Shown one piece after another: positions 31,069-43,495 of a stretch of 64,000 nucleotides of DNA (position 1 is the stretch's first letter; each line of letters begins with the position of its first letter). The notes beneath the pieces were generated by a model. That model did no database searches and was not told where the DNA came from. It saw nothing but the letters and a program-made list of their open reading frames with translations. Origin of the DNA: Rhizophagus irregularis. Taxonomy: Eukaryota; Glomeromycota; Glomeromycetes; Glomerales; Glomeraceae. The position numbers were made by a program, and so were the translations under genes. The stretch lies in contig NC_089446.1 in assembly GCF_026210795.1 (NCBI RefSeq), positions 992,001-1,056,000 on the forward strand. The letters run 5' to 3'.

Positions 31069-33203
31069 ATGTCATGGGTAAACGATATTCGAGTTATAGT
31101 TGGTTTAGGTAAGCAACTATTTTAAGAAATGTCGGATTTTTTATTTTGTGATAAATTAATTTAAACTATTTTTAAACTATTAATTATATTAAATATTTGT
31201 TTAAATTCATAGACTTCGGGTCCACCTATTCGGTAAATTATATATTTTCATTATATTATAAACAATATATATGTATATAATATATTCTTAAAGAAATGTT
31301 TTTTTTTCTTTCTTTATGATAGGGATTTTCGTTATATCATGTCGACTCTGATGATATTAAGACAAACAATGAATGGCCTGGGCCTGGAGGAATTGGAAAA
31401 TTCAAAACAAATACGGTACTTCAATATGATGATGATTATAAAAACGTTATATTATGGGGTCAACAAGCCTTATATAGGAAAGCTCCTAAGAAAAGTAAAG
31501 ATAAAGAAATGAAACCTGTAGAATTATTTAAATTATATTTAGGTAATTGTTTAGAAAAGCATAGACCAAAATTACCCGTAGATTATAAAAAAGCGATTTC
31601 CGATTATCTTCATAAAATTGGAGAGGTAAAATTTTAAATAATTAAATAATTATCAATTTAATTTTAATTAATCTCGAAAAAATTTTTTTTTTTATAAAAA
31701 GTTAATTAAAGAAACTATTCCTAAATATTGGATGGGAATTGATTTCATGGAAAACGTTCTATTAATTCTTCCTGTACCAGCTGAATATTCAGAATTGGAT
31801 AAAGCTATAATGAGAGAATGTGCATTCAATGCTGGATTGATTAATAATAGATCTTCGGAAAAATTACAATTTACAACAGAACGTATGTTTATAATTATTA
31901 TTTACTGGTTTTCTTTACTACGAAGAAATATATTAACGTTAATATTAAAAAATGAATGTTAGCCGAAGCTGCAGCAGTTTATTGTATGAGTAAAACCTTG
32001 AAGCAACATTATCTTAAAGAACCCGGAAGTAAGTCTAAAAGTATGCTTGAAAATTAAATTATTTGATTTTATTGTTTATTAATTATTATTTATTCATTCT
32101 TTGATCAAGCAACTTTTATGATCGTTGATTGCGGCGGTGGCACGGTAGATTTAACAACACGTAAATTATTAGAAGATAATACATTAGGTGAAATTACTGA
32201 ACGATCCGGAGACTTCTGCGGGAGTACTTTCATTGATAAAGAATTTATCAAATTGCTTAAACATAAAGTTGGAAATGAAGCTATAGATTTGTTAAGTGAG
32301 AGACATTACGGTCAATTACAACATTTAATTCAAGAATTTTGTCAAACTGCAAAGATACCATTCGACGGTGATGAACCAAGTTTTAGAAGTTATGATTTGG
32401 ATCTTGAAGATTCGGTGTTATTACAATATGTCACTGGTTCAGAAAAAGATTGGTTGAAAGATAAAGAATGGGTGATCGAAATTGATTTCAACACTACTAA
32501 ATCCTTATTTGATCCTATTGTTAATAGAATTATTAAAATGATTCGGATTCAGCTCGATAATTCTAAATCTGAAAAATGTTCTGCAATATTCTTAGTTGGA
32601 GGTTTCAGTCAATCCAAATATTTACAGAAAAGAATCAAAGAAGAATTTATCGACTTGGTAAGAAATATCTCAACTCTGAGTCAACCTGACGCGGCTGTTG
32701 TACGTGGTGCAGCAATCTACGGGAAAAGTTTACAACAGTCAAAAAGCTTGATGAATATGAATAGATACAAATGTATTATCGCAACTCGCGTATTAACACA
32801 TACATATGGAACTAAAGTATCTCCGAAGTGGAAGGAAGGTGATCCACCAGAACGACGCACTTCTCATGGGTTAATTCATAAATTTCGTCGTATTGTAAAA
32901 CGTAAAACTGAAGTCGAAATCGATCAGGAAATTGATGTTGGACAATACGCTCCTATTGTTCCGAATCAAACAAAACTGAGCTTTGATTTATACTATACAA
33001 AAGAACAAGATGCTGTTTATTGTGATGAACCTGGTGTGGAATTTCTTGGAGAATTTCTTATTGATCTTCCTGATGTAAAATTAGGAACTAAAAGAATCTG
33101 TAAACTTAGCATATTATTTGGTGATATGGAAATTAAAGCTAATGCCATTAACGAAACAAGCGGCCAAAATTATCAAACAAAGTTCAAATTTAACGATTTT
33201 TAG
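31069..33203 (+). CDS. Hsp70 D: HSPA12-type Hsp70-like ATPase
   Basis: A six-exon gene of 567 aa: 31069-31108, 31213-31232, 31323-31625, 31702-31882, 31963-32028, 32110-33203. The last intron found in A-C is absent, so the beta domain is in one exon with the phosphate-2 half. Motifs are IRVIVGLDFGSTYS (Ser replaces the first Thr of the usual GTT), TEPEAAAVYC, FMIVDCGGGTVDLTTR, IFLVGGFSQSKYLQ and AAVVRGAAIYG. It ends at KFKFNDF. In sequence it is the most distant member of the plus-strand array D-J and stands next to the live coiled-coil VI gene. It is the only complete divergent pair of the right block. The ATP site looks functional apart from the Thr-to-Ser change, which is conservative. Confidence 0.9.
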
Positions 33204-33595
33204 ATATTATATTTTATATATGCTTTTAAGTAAGTAAGTAAAAGTCATAGTTGGACTTTGTAAAAAAACTAAATCTCTTTAGAAAGCTTTGATTTAATAG
33301 TTTTTTACATATTTACCGAACCACTATATTTATATTTAATTAATAAATAAGCAAAATGTTGGAAAATATTTTTAATCTACTTTTGGTTCTTCTTAAATTC
33401 TATTTCATGAATAAATTTGGATCAATTAAATTTCTACTACAAATTATACGAAACAAAGAGAAAAAAAAAATCTATTCTATAATATTTTTTAAAGTCCTGA
33501 ACGGGTTTAAAAAACATTATGTACATTTATACCCATTACCGAATCGAAACGCTTCTAGAAATAAAATTCGGGTCAACTTTGGGACTAAGCATTAG

Positions 33596-33885
33596 ACTCT
33601 ACAAGCAAATGAATTTTTCTAACAAATTTAACAAATTTTCGAATTAGTTCTGGCGCTATTTTCTATCTACACGATATTTAACCGTTTGATTATTTTCATG
33701 AATAGGTGTTGAAAACATATTCTTGTAGTCTTCCAAAGATTTTTTGAGAAATAATTTAAGATATTTCTAATTCTTTTTAGGTGCAATTCTTCTAGTTGCA
33801 GTACTAACTTTTGGATTTATAATATTGTTCGAAATATTTATTCATATCAGTAATAATCACCTTATTAGAATGAACTGAATGGTTC
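33596..33885 (-). pseudogene. Remnant of a coiled-coil family gene
   Basis: The minus strand aligns with the core of coiled-coil VI. Shared blocks are CGAATTAGTTCTGGCGCTATTTTC (the Ala-Pro-Asp-Ile-Ile region), ACGATATTTAACCG, ATGAATAGGTG...AACATATTCTTGT, and TTATTCATATCAGTAATAATCACC near the VLQxH region. No reading frame survives. It lies upstream of Hsp70 E in the divergent position, where a live coiled-coil partner would be expected. Confidence 0.65.
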
Positions 33886-35210
33886 CTAGAGACTGGCCAA
33901 ATGCGGTATGGGCGTTTTTCTGGCGAGACACTTCTTTACTAGTAAGTATTGATCTCGTTATTTATTTAGTAAGTTTAATATATTCTTTCTTAACTCAAGT
34001 CAGATCATACTTTTGATTTTTTTTTTTTTGGCTAAGCCAGAACTTGGACTCGAGTCAACTCGGCGACTATTAACTCGAGTGAATAAATCACGTGATCAAA
34101 TTCTGACTCGATTCAAAAGATCTGGCGAGTGCTGAGTTGGTGTAATTTTATATTATCCGTTACAATATATCTAATAAAATATATACAGGCGCTACAACAG
34201 TTTTAACTAAATTTCAATCGTTGCATAAGATACTTCAATTTCTCAAATTTCCAAAGTATATAATGTATTTTCACGTGTAATCGATTATAATAGTAATCTC
34301 TCAGCTTTGAAGACGTTGAAATCATTACTTATTTTGCATGATAATGATACATGATAATTATATTTATATACTACTAGATTAGTAAATAACTAATACTTAT
34401 AATCATGGAGATTTCGCCGTAATAATTTTTTCAAATGAGGAGTGAAAGGCTTGATACGGAATGTAAAAACTTTTGAACGCTTAGCTCACCTTGAACAAAT
34501 TTTCATTAAATTGGAAAAAATCTAGTCTTAAGTTAATCCCAGAAAATTGCTATTTCTTTAAAAAGAATTACCTCTTCTTCGGGCATGTAATTAGCCGGTA
34601 TCCAAATTGATATGACAAACTGTGTAAGTCACGTGAGGGCTACGTTATCTGCACGCGTCATGTTATCAACGTTATCAACTGGCAAAAATAAAAAAAAGAG
34701 CTTATTAAGCATATTCATCGGAATTTATAATTATAAAAAAACCAGAAAGAGTATAATTAGCTAAACCAGTTGTGGTTATACTAAAGTTGTACGGAATATA
34801 TTATAAAAAGACTCCGGGTTAAGTGTTCAATGAGTTTCCAATTCCTTCATATTCAGGGGCTATGTGTAAATAGCAAAATCCCATTACTTAATAATAATTA
34901 CTTAATCTCTGCTTATCATTATTGTTATCATTCATTCCATTTGGAGGTATCTCCTTATTCATATATATAGTAGAATATACGTGAATATACTTATTTAATT
35001 TTTAAAATGACGTAAAATTTTTTCTTTATTGTATAACCAAAAAAAGAAAAGGGACAAAGAAATGAAAGTAATAAAATAAAATTGGGTATAAACCATAAAT
35101 CGATAGTCCATATGATCAAATATTACTAAGAATAAAAATAAAGTTTTTTAAATATATTAAATATATTATAGTTTAAAATAAATAAATTATTATCTGAATA
35201 ATATTTCCTC
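33886..35210. other. Spacer with dispersed repeat
   Basis: A stretch at 34010-34150 rich in GACTCGAGT/AACTCGAGT words, following a T-run and a GAACTTGGACTCGAGTC block, reappears in altered form at 42410-42480 and weakly at 37990-38010. The 34730-34860 segment (TTATACTAAAG..., ACTCCGGGTTAAG) has counterparts near 38460-38590 and 42990-43130, so it belongs to the tandem unit that carries the Hsp70 genes. No coding sequence seen. Confidence 0.45.
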
Positions 35211-35324
35211 ATGAATTTATATTTAAACATAATCGGATAGCAAATATTTATTTTTTTTTTCTTTCAATTTCGTTAATAATAATTATTATTTTGTACATTC
35301 TATCATTTTTTTGATTTATTGAAG
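35211..35324 (+). promoter_or_regulatory. Upstream element of Hsp70 E
   Basis: ATGAATTTATATTTAAACAT followed by AATCGGATAG (35211-35240) corresponds to the conserved ATGAATTT-TATATAAATA region of the other plus-strand genes, about 100 bp before the start. The TATA core is weaker here (TATATTTAAA). Confidence 0.45.
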
Positions 35325-37475
35325 ATGAGTAAGATGAGTAAAAAGTTAGATATTCGTGTAATAGTTGGTCTAGGTATAATAATAAAAGAAATTTTTGGTT
35401 GAATTTATTTATTTATGTTTTTTTTAATCAAATTAATTTAAATTATATTATCATATCAAATATAAGATTTCGGAACTACATATTCGGTAAATATTATATT
35501 ATCATCATGTTAGATGAAAATTGATACGATTAAAAATAATAATTTTTTTTTTTCTCTTTTATTGATAGGGATTTACTTTATGTCATGTTGATGATGACCT
35601 CGCAAATATTAAGACAAATAGTGAGTGGCCCGAAGAATTGGGAAGATTAAAGACTAATACGGTATTACAATATGATAATGACTTTACAGAGGTTGAATTA
35701 TGGGGTAAACCAGCCTTGTGTAAGAAACCTAATAGGAAAGGAAAAGATACTGAAACGAAACCTGTAGAATTATTTAAATTACATTTGGGTAATTGTTTGG
35801 AAAAATATAAACCAAAATTACCAGTAAATTTTAAAAAAGCAATTACTAATTATCTTGGCGAAATTGGAAAGGTAAACAATTTTAAGCTAACTAAAATGAA
35901 TTGAATTTCAATGTTATTAATAAATAATGAATTTTATTTTTAATTAATATAATAGTTGATTAAAGAAACTATTCCTAAATATTGGGAAGGAATTGACTTT
36001 ATGGAACATGTTCTTTTAGTTGTTTCTATACCAGCTGAATTTTCAGAGAGTGATAAGGCTATAATGAGAGAATGTACATTCAATGCTGGATTGATCGGTG
36101 AGAAAAATTCGGAAAAATTGCAATTTACAACTGAACGTACGTTTATTTATTTTTGATTATGATAGTGGTTTATTATGATGATTATGATAAAATTATTAAC
36201 AGAAAAATTTTTTTTTTATAAAAATATAGCCGAAGCTGCTGCAGTCTATTGTATGCATAGTAGTTTAAGAGAATACAAACTTACAGAACCTGGAAGTAAG
36301 TTTATATATTTTATAAAGTATGCTTATTATTAAATTATTTATCGTAATAAATACTAATTATTTATTTATTCATTCTTGATCAAGCAACTTTTATGATTGT
36401 TGACTGCGGTGGTGGCACAGTAGATTTAACAACACGTAAATTATTAGAAGGAAACCAATTAGGTGAAATTACTGAGCGAGCAGGAGATTTCTGTGGGAGC
36501 ACTTTCATTGATAAAGAATTTATTAAATTACTTAGAAATGAAGTTGGAGAATCAGCTATGGATTTGTTTAGTGATAAACATTATGGTCAATTACAATATT
36601 TAGTTCAAGAATTTTGTCAAAATGTTAAGTTACCATTTAATGGAAATGATCCAAATTTTAATTATGAAATTGATCTTGAAGAAGCTGCTCCTGCATTATT
36701 ACAATGTGTCACTGGTTCAGAAAAAGATTTAATAGAAGAGAAAGAATGGATGATTATACTTGATTTTAATACTATTAAATCCTTGTTTGATCCTATTGTT
36801 GATAGAATTATCAAAATGATTCGGACTCAACTCGATAATTCTAAAAATTGTTCAGCAATATTCTTAGTTGGAGGTTTCGGTCAATCCAAATATTTACAGA
36901 AAAGAGTCGAGGAAGAATTTAGTCGATCAGTAGATAATATCTCGATCCCAAATCAACCTATTGCAGCAGTAGTACGTGGTGCAGCAATTTACGGAAAAAG
37001 TTTAAATGAATCAAGAAACTTGGGTAAATTAAATAATTCAAAATGTGTTATCGCAACTCGCGTATTGAAACATACGTTTGGAACTAAAGTATCTCCTTTA
37101 TGGGATAGAGGAGATTCATTGGAACGAATGTCATTTGATGGAAGAGTAGATAAATTTTATCGTATTGTAGAACGTAAAACTGAAGTTGCAATGGATCAAG
37201 AATTTAAAATTGAAGATTTGGTTCCTGTTTATTCAGATCAAACTGGATTAAATTTTGAAATATATTACACCAAAGAACAGGATGCTGTTTATTGCGATGA
37301 ACTTGGCACGAAATTGCTTGGGAACTTACGTATTGACCTTCCTGACGTGCATTTAGGAACCGATAGACCCTGTACGCTTAGCATATCATTTGGTGATATG
37401 GAAATTAAAGCTACAGCATTTAATCAAACAAATGGACAAATTTATCAAACCAACTTTGAATTAAATGATTATTAG
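35325..37475 (+). CDS. Hsp70 E: HSPA12-type Hsp70-like ATPase
   Basis: A six-exon gene of 569 aa: 35325-35373, 35467-35486, 35569-35871, 35956-36136, 36230-36295, 36385-37475. Two in-frame ATGs are possible. The one at 35334 gives a 40-nt first exon as in most copies, while the one at 35325 adds three residues. Motifs are IRVIVGLDFGTTYS, TEPEAAAVYC, FMIVDCGGGTVDLTTR, IFLVGGFGQSKYLQ and AAVVRGAAIYG. Exon 6 groups it with F and G (FIKLLRNEVG, SVDNISIPNQP, LGKLNNSKCV). In the beta region the usual CDEPG is CDELG. No lid follows. All ATP-site motifs are intact. Its divergent partner is only a remnant. Confidence 0.9.
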
Positions 37476-39018
37476 ATTATTATTTCATGTGTTTTAAACA
37501 AATTTTAAGTAAAATATTAGAATTTTTTTTATTCCACAACCAATTCATTCTTAACTGCTGTATGATGTATTATTCTGACTATATTGGATAACACTAATAT
37601 TGAATTATAAGTAACAACAAAGAATTATCAATATTATAATGTCTCAAACGAATTAATAGAACAAACAAAATAGAAAATGATTCACCTACCGAAATGAGAT
37701 GCTTCTGAGAGTTAGAAAATATCTTAGGTATTGAAACATTTTATTAGTACACTAGGCTCATGGACAACTGAATTATTCTAGCAGATTTTTAATTAATTTA
37801 TATATTTTTAATCTGAGAGTTAATTCGAGTATGTTGACGGTAAAAAATAGTACAAGAATTATCGATCGATAACGTCAGTTGAATTATGGAAGTGTTTGAC
37901 AAGATGATGTTAACATAAGCTCGTTCTAATAACACATAACCTGGCATGAATAATCACTTAAAAAATGAGTTGAAAAATTTTTTTAATCCGAATCAGAGTT
38001 CGTCGAGTAAAAAAACCGGCGATATTAATGATTCTGAATAAAACCTTTGACTCCAGTTCATAATTTATTATATAACATATTTCTTTTCATTTCTATTTCA
38101 TACTTTATAAATAATACAAACAATAAAAATTAAATATTTCTAAATTTAATAATTTGAATATTTTGCTAAACATTTTATAAGATGCTTCAATTTCTTAAAC
38201 CCGTGACTTCATTCTTTAATACTTTAGTGCCGGCCGGGATAAAATATACTTTGGTCCACGTGATTTTTGGCCGGCATTATGGAACGGAGGAGATCGATCG
38301 AATTTCACCATGTTTTACAAGTCTTAGCAATTAAATTTAAAATTTTAATACATTCACTCCGGACTTACCTTGTAAAACAATTTCCGTGATTCGATTAAGT
38401 GTTTTTCCCATAAATGTACTGTACACGGAATTTGTGATTTTAAAGAATGAAAAAAAAGGATTGTTAACTAAATCGGTTATGATTACACTAAAACACTTAC
38501 GGAGGTAAAAACATAATCACGGAATTATAACAATAATACTCCGGATCACCTTTCACAGTGGTCTCATTTCCTATTTTATCAAATATTCCTAGATTTATTT
38601 TGGTAAGTGATTACAATCCCAATGAGTTTAAGGTTGGTGTTAGGGTCTAGGGTCTTAGTAGATAAGGGAACTAATTAGCAAAATTTAAATTTAAACTATC
38701 TGCAATGGACATTTATTTATAACAATTAATTGTAGTTTTGTAACTTGTGAAACATTATGATACAATATAACTTTTTGGTACTCCCTAATAATTGAGATTT
38801 ATATATCGAAGTTCAATGAATAAGCTTATTTTTAATGTGCAAAAAAAAAAAATTTTGGCGTAAAATTTTCTTTATCTTTATTCATATGACCAAATAAGGA
38901 ATAAAAAAATGAAAGGAGTAAAATATCATAACCTGTTTTGTATGATATATTGGATTCCAAAGATTTCTACGGATAAATTTTCATTTTTAAATGAAGCATA
39001 TAAAAAAAAAATTAATCG
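37476..39018. other. Spacer, no gene seen
   Basis: The spacer is built of the same ancestral unit as those after D and F: the CACCTACCGAAA...GATGCTTCTGA block (37683-37710) and an ACACTAAAACACTTACGG block near 38486. A GC-rich palindromic patch, GCCGGCCGGGATAAA and later GGCCGGCATT (38228-38278), stands out and may be a small inserted element. A TTTTGGTACTCCCTAATAAT-type block is at 38774-38824. No coding sequence. Confidence 0.4.
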
Positions 39019-39098
39019 TCATGAATTTACATATAAATAAGATTAATTATTTTTCCTTTTTTTTTCCTCAAACTTATTAACATACAAGCCGTTAAACG
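39019..39098 (+). promoter_or_regulatory. TATA region of Hsp70 F
   Basis: ATGAATTTACATATAAATAA (39021-39040) followed by GATTAATTA lies about 60 bp before the start codon. The same 28-nt region is nearly identical upstream of Hsp70 G. Confidence 0.6.
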
Positions 39099-41397
39099 AT
39101 GAGCGCAATATCGGATATTCGAGTTGTGGTTGGTTTAGGTATATATACAACGATAATAAATAATAAAATTAAATTTTCGGGTTAAATGTTTTCCAAACTA
39201 ATTTAATTACTATATATTACATAGATTTTGGAACCACATATTCGGTAAATAACATACATTATAGAAACTTGTTTCCTCAATACTTGTATGTAGTAGCTGC
39301 ATTGTAATTGCATTGTAACTATATAATAGCTGTGTAGTATAATAACTGAATAGTTAAAATATGGTAAATATGGTAAATAAGCAGTTACTACATATTAAGG
39401 AAAATAATGTTTATATTGGTTTCATCATGTTATACTTCAAAATTGGTACGATAAATAAAAAAAAATTCTTTTCTTTTTGATAGGGATTTACCCTATGTCA
39501 TGTTGATGATGATGATGATCTCTCGAAAATTAAGACAAATACTGAATGGCCCGGAGAGATGGGGAAATTCAAAACAAATACAGTACTTCAATATGATAAC
39601 GACTTTAGAGAAGTTGAATTATGGGGTTATCCGGCCTTGTGTAAGAGACCTAATAGAAGAAGCAGAGATAGTGAAACTAAACCCGTAGAATTATTTAAAT
39701 TATTTTTGGGTAGTTGTTTGGAAAAATACAAACCAAAATTACCTGGATCATTAACTTATAAACAAGCAATTACTGATTATCTTAAAAAAATTGGAGAGGT
39801 AAATAATTAATTGACTATTTAAATATTAAGTGATTTTTTCATGTTGTAAAAACACTCTAATTTTGTTTATTTAATTAATAAAGTTAATAAAAGAAACCAT
39901 TCCTAAATTTTGGGATGGAATTGACTTTATGGAACATATTCTCATAGTTATTACTGTACCAGCTGAATATTCAGAAAATGATAAAGCTATAATGAGAGAA
40001 TGTACATTCAATGCTGGATTGATCGGCGAGAAAAATTCGGAAAAATTGCAATTTACAACTGAACGTATGTTTATTCATTTTTGAATATAATAATGATTTT
40101 ATTATGATTGATTATGATAAAATTATTAACAGAAATATTTTTAATAAAAATATAGCCGAAGCTGCTGCAATCTATTGTATGTATAGTAGCTTAAGAGAAT
40201 ACAGACTTACAGAACCTGGAAGTATGTTTATATATTTATAAAATATGCTTAACAATTTAAATTAATGATTATATTGTTTACTAAATACTTTCTTTGTCTG
40301 ATCAAGCAACTTTTATGATTGTTGACTGTGGCGGCGGTACAGTAGATTTAACAACACGTAAATTATTAGAAGAAAATCAACTAGGTGAAATTACTGAACG
40401 AACAGGAGACTTTTGTGGAAGTACTTTCATTGATAAAGAGTTTATTAAATTACTTAGACGTGAAGTTGGAGATTCCGCCGTAGATTTATTAAGTGATAAT
40501 CATTATGGTCAATTACAATATTTAGTTCATGAATTCTGCCAAAATGTTAAGTTACCATTTTGTGGAAATAATCAAGATTTTAAATATGAAATTGATCTTG
40601 AAGAATCTGCTCCTGCATTATTACAATATGTCACTGGCTCAGAAAAAGATTTAATGGAAGAGAAAGAATGGATGATTACACTTGATTTTAATACTATTAA
40701 ATCCATGTTTGATCCTATTGTTGATAGAATTATTAAAATGATTCGGATTCAGCTCGATAATTCTAAAAAATGTTCAGCAATATTCTTAGTTGGAGGTTTC
40801 GGTCAATCCAAATATTTACAGAAAAGAGTCGAGGAAGAATTTAGTCGATCGGTAGAAAATATCTCGATTCCGAATCAACCTATTGCAGCGGTAGTACGTG
40901 GCGCTGCGATTTACGGAAAAAGCTTACAAAAGTCAAGACATTTGGGTAAATTAAATAATTCAAAATGTGTTATCGCAACTCGCGTATTGAAATATACGTT
41001 TGGAACTAAAATATCTCCTTCGTGGAAACCTGGGGACCCACCGGAACGACTCACATTTGGTGGGAGAATTCAAAAATTTCACCGCATTGCGGAACGTAGA
41101 ACTGAAGTTACAATTGATCAAGAATTCAAAATTGAAGATTTGGTTCCTGTTTTTGTATTTGCAACAAAAATGACTTTTGATATATACTATACACATGAGC
41201 AGGATGCTGTTTATTGTGATGATCCTGGTATGAAATTTCTTGGAGAATTTACTATTAATCTTCCTGATAAGCACTTAGGAGCTGATAGACCCTGTACACT
41301 TAGCTTATTTTTTGGTGATATGGAAATTAAAGCTAAAGCAATTAACCAAACAAATGGCCAAAATTATCAAACTAGTTTCGATTTTAATACTTTCTAG
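39099..41397 (+). CDS. Hsp70 F: HSPA12-type Hsp70-like ATPase
   Basis: A six-exon gene of 570 aa: 39099-39138, 39225-39244, 39484-39798, 39884-40064, 40156-40221, 40307-41397. Intron 2 is 239 nt, about three times the usual length, because of an inserted inverted-repeat element. Motifs are IRVVVGLDFGTTYS, TEPEAAAIYC, FMIVDCGGGTVDLTTR, IFLVGGFGQSKYLQ and AAVVRGAAIYG. Exon 3 begins with a run of five Asp after GFTLCHV, coded by GAT repeats. It groups with E and G by exon 6. The beta region is whole and ends at SFDFNTF. The ATP site looks functional. The start ATG gives the usual 40-nt first exon (MSAISDIRVVVGL). Confidence 0.9.
39272..39405. mobile_element. Small inverted-repeat element in intron 2 of Hsp70 F
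   Basis: The left arm TTTCCTCAATACTTGTATGT then AGTAGCTGC (39272-39300) is matched, inverted and with a few gaps, by GCAGTTACTACATATTAAGG then AAA (39381-39403). The interior has short internal echoes (GCATTGTAA twice). The intron is otherwise normal at both splice sites, so the insertion is tolerated. The size fits a MITE. Confidence 0.55.
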
Positions 41398-43379
41398 GTT
41401 ATTATTTTATGTGTTTCGATCATTATTTAATTAATAAACAAGTAAAATATTGGAATCAACATCCGATTCATTCTTAAATGCTATTTTATGAAAATCTCCA
41501 TTATATTTTTAGAGTTCCGAAGGAATTAATAAAATAAAATAAAATCCACCTACCGAAACAGACGCTTCTGAAGTCCTAGTAAATAAAAGTTTGATCAATC
41601 ATGGGTAGTATTGAAATCCATTTTATTAGTGCACTAGGTTCAAATCGTTTCACAAATTTTGAAAACCCGGAATTTTCCTGAACTTATGTGATTTCCAGAG
41701 GAAATTTTGGGAAATTTCAGTTATTTGAGTAGTTCCTCTTAAAAATGGTATTATTACACAAAGTTTAAAATTCATGAAAATTACTTAAATAATTGAAATT
41801 CTTGCAATAATTCCTTCGGAAATCGCTAATATTTGGCCTTTTCCTACCTAATAATGCAAGAAAATTTCCGAGGATCGCAAATTTTGAAATATATATTTCT
41901 CTTTTGGGGTTGCATGCAGAGGTCGCACTATTTTGAAATAGCGATAATAATATAATTGAAGTTTTCGGCTCAGTTCCTAACACCACTCGATTTTAAGCAC
42001 TATCCCGACTTTTAGCAGAAAAAAAAACAAAATAAAAGCTAAGATAATATTAAAAGACTTCCGAATTTAAGCACTATCCAGTTTTTTGGATAAAAATAGT
42101 GCTTAAATTCGGTAGTTAAATTAATAGAAAGTTGCATGAAAGAGCGAGATATATGAAAAAATAGTTTAAAAAAATCCTCCGATTAAGCTACGTGTTGACG
42201 ACTTCGAACTCTGGATCCACTCTACATGTTTAGTCATAGGTATTCGTAAAACATTGGCTCCACTTGAATTTCCATGATTATTCTATGTAAATTTCTTAAA
42301 AGGTATGATCTAACCATCAGGAAGTTTTTTGCCGCTTAAGATCTTTTCATTAAGTCTATTCGGATAATTTATATTTCTTGAGGCTGGGTGAGCCAAGCTA
42401 ATTAACTCGCTTTTTTTTTTCTGACCCGAATCAGAGTTTGTTGAGTCAAGACTCGAGTTAAAGTTGAAGTGCAAAACAAAAGACCGGCACTATTAATTAC
42501 GTTTGATCCAGATTCTGACTAAAATCTTTGAGGTAGATTTTTTTGTCTTGAGATCATAATTTTATCATATAATAATAATAGTATGATGCGTTATTAGTTT
42601 CATATCTTCATTCCGTTTCTACTTTATAAAGATTAACGAGCAAACTTAAAACGTTTGTTTAAAAAAATATTCCAGTCCGATTTCCAGTTTGAATTTTTTG
42701 TTAATTTTATGGATAGTATATTTTCACCTATGGAACCTATGGAACATTTACCGTGACGCATACATTATATGAGATGCTTCTATTTCTAAACGAAGGATTG
42801 CTTTACGTGCCATCGCTTCTACAGCTTTAATAAGTAAATTTTCACCCATGTGAGCTAGATTTTTCATCTCCCACGTGATTTGAATTCTTAATGCCGTTCA
42901 TCCCATGTGACAACAAAATACCCGCTGTCGCGTAATTTGATTAGAAAGAATAAAAATGATCGTTTATTTAAAAAAAAACCAAAATACATGTACTCTAAGA
43001 CGACCAAACTGTTCGTGATTACACTAAAACATTTACGGTAATCACAGGATTCATGATAAACACATTGTAAATAAAGGGTTCACAATGGTTCCATTTTCTT
43101 ATTTTACCAAATATTTCCAATTGATTGAAATGTTGTAACTTTATTGTTTCCATTTTGGAAAATAAAATTTTGGTACTCCCTATTAATGAGATTTATATAT
43201 CGAAGATCAATGAATAAAAAAAAATTTTCTTGGCGTAAATTTTATCTCATATGACCAAAAAAAGAAATAAATGAAAGAGTGAAATAAAATTGTGTTGATT
43301 CAATGATTTTTACGGATAAAATAAAGTTTTTATATATGGTACTTTCATTTTAAATGAAAATGAAAAAAAATAAATCATC
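41398..43379. other. Spacer with dispersed repeats
   Basis: It contains the CACCTACCGAAA...GACGCTTCTGAAG block (41552-41575), as after D and E. A self-similar patch with ACTTTTAGCAG/TTTAAGCACTATCC words lies at 41985-42115, a GACTCGAGT-type repeat copy at 42410-42480, and the ACACTAAAACATTTACGG unit near 43021. ATTGTTTCCATTTTGG and GGTACTCCCTATTAATG (43144-43190) resemble the promoter block of other family genes. No coding sequence; the frame at 41765-41986 looks accidental. Confidence 0.4.
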
Positions 43380-43495
43380 ATGAATTAACATATAAATAAG
43401 ATCAATTATTTTCTTTCTTTTTTTTAAAAAAAAACCTAATTTTTTTTTAAACTCGTTAATTATTTTGTATATACTGTACTACTTATCGTTAAACG
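43380..43495 (+). promoter_or_regulatory. TATA region of Hsp70 G
   Basis: ATGAATTAACATATAAATAA (43380-43399) with GATCAATTA after it is nearly the same as the Hsp70 F element, but lies about 100 bp before the start because a T/A-rich run has expanded between them. Confidence 0.6.

Noticed and set aside
33356-33595. 79-aa plus frame after Hsp70 D
   Set aside because: It overlaps the 3' flank and the start of a minus-strand remnant, is not conserved after the other Hsp70 genes, and looks accidental.
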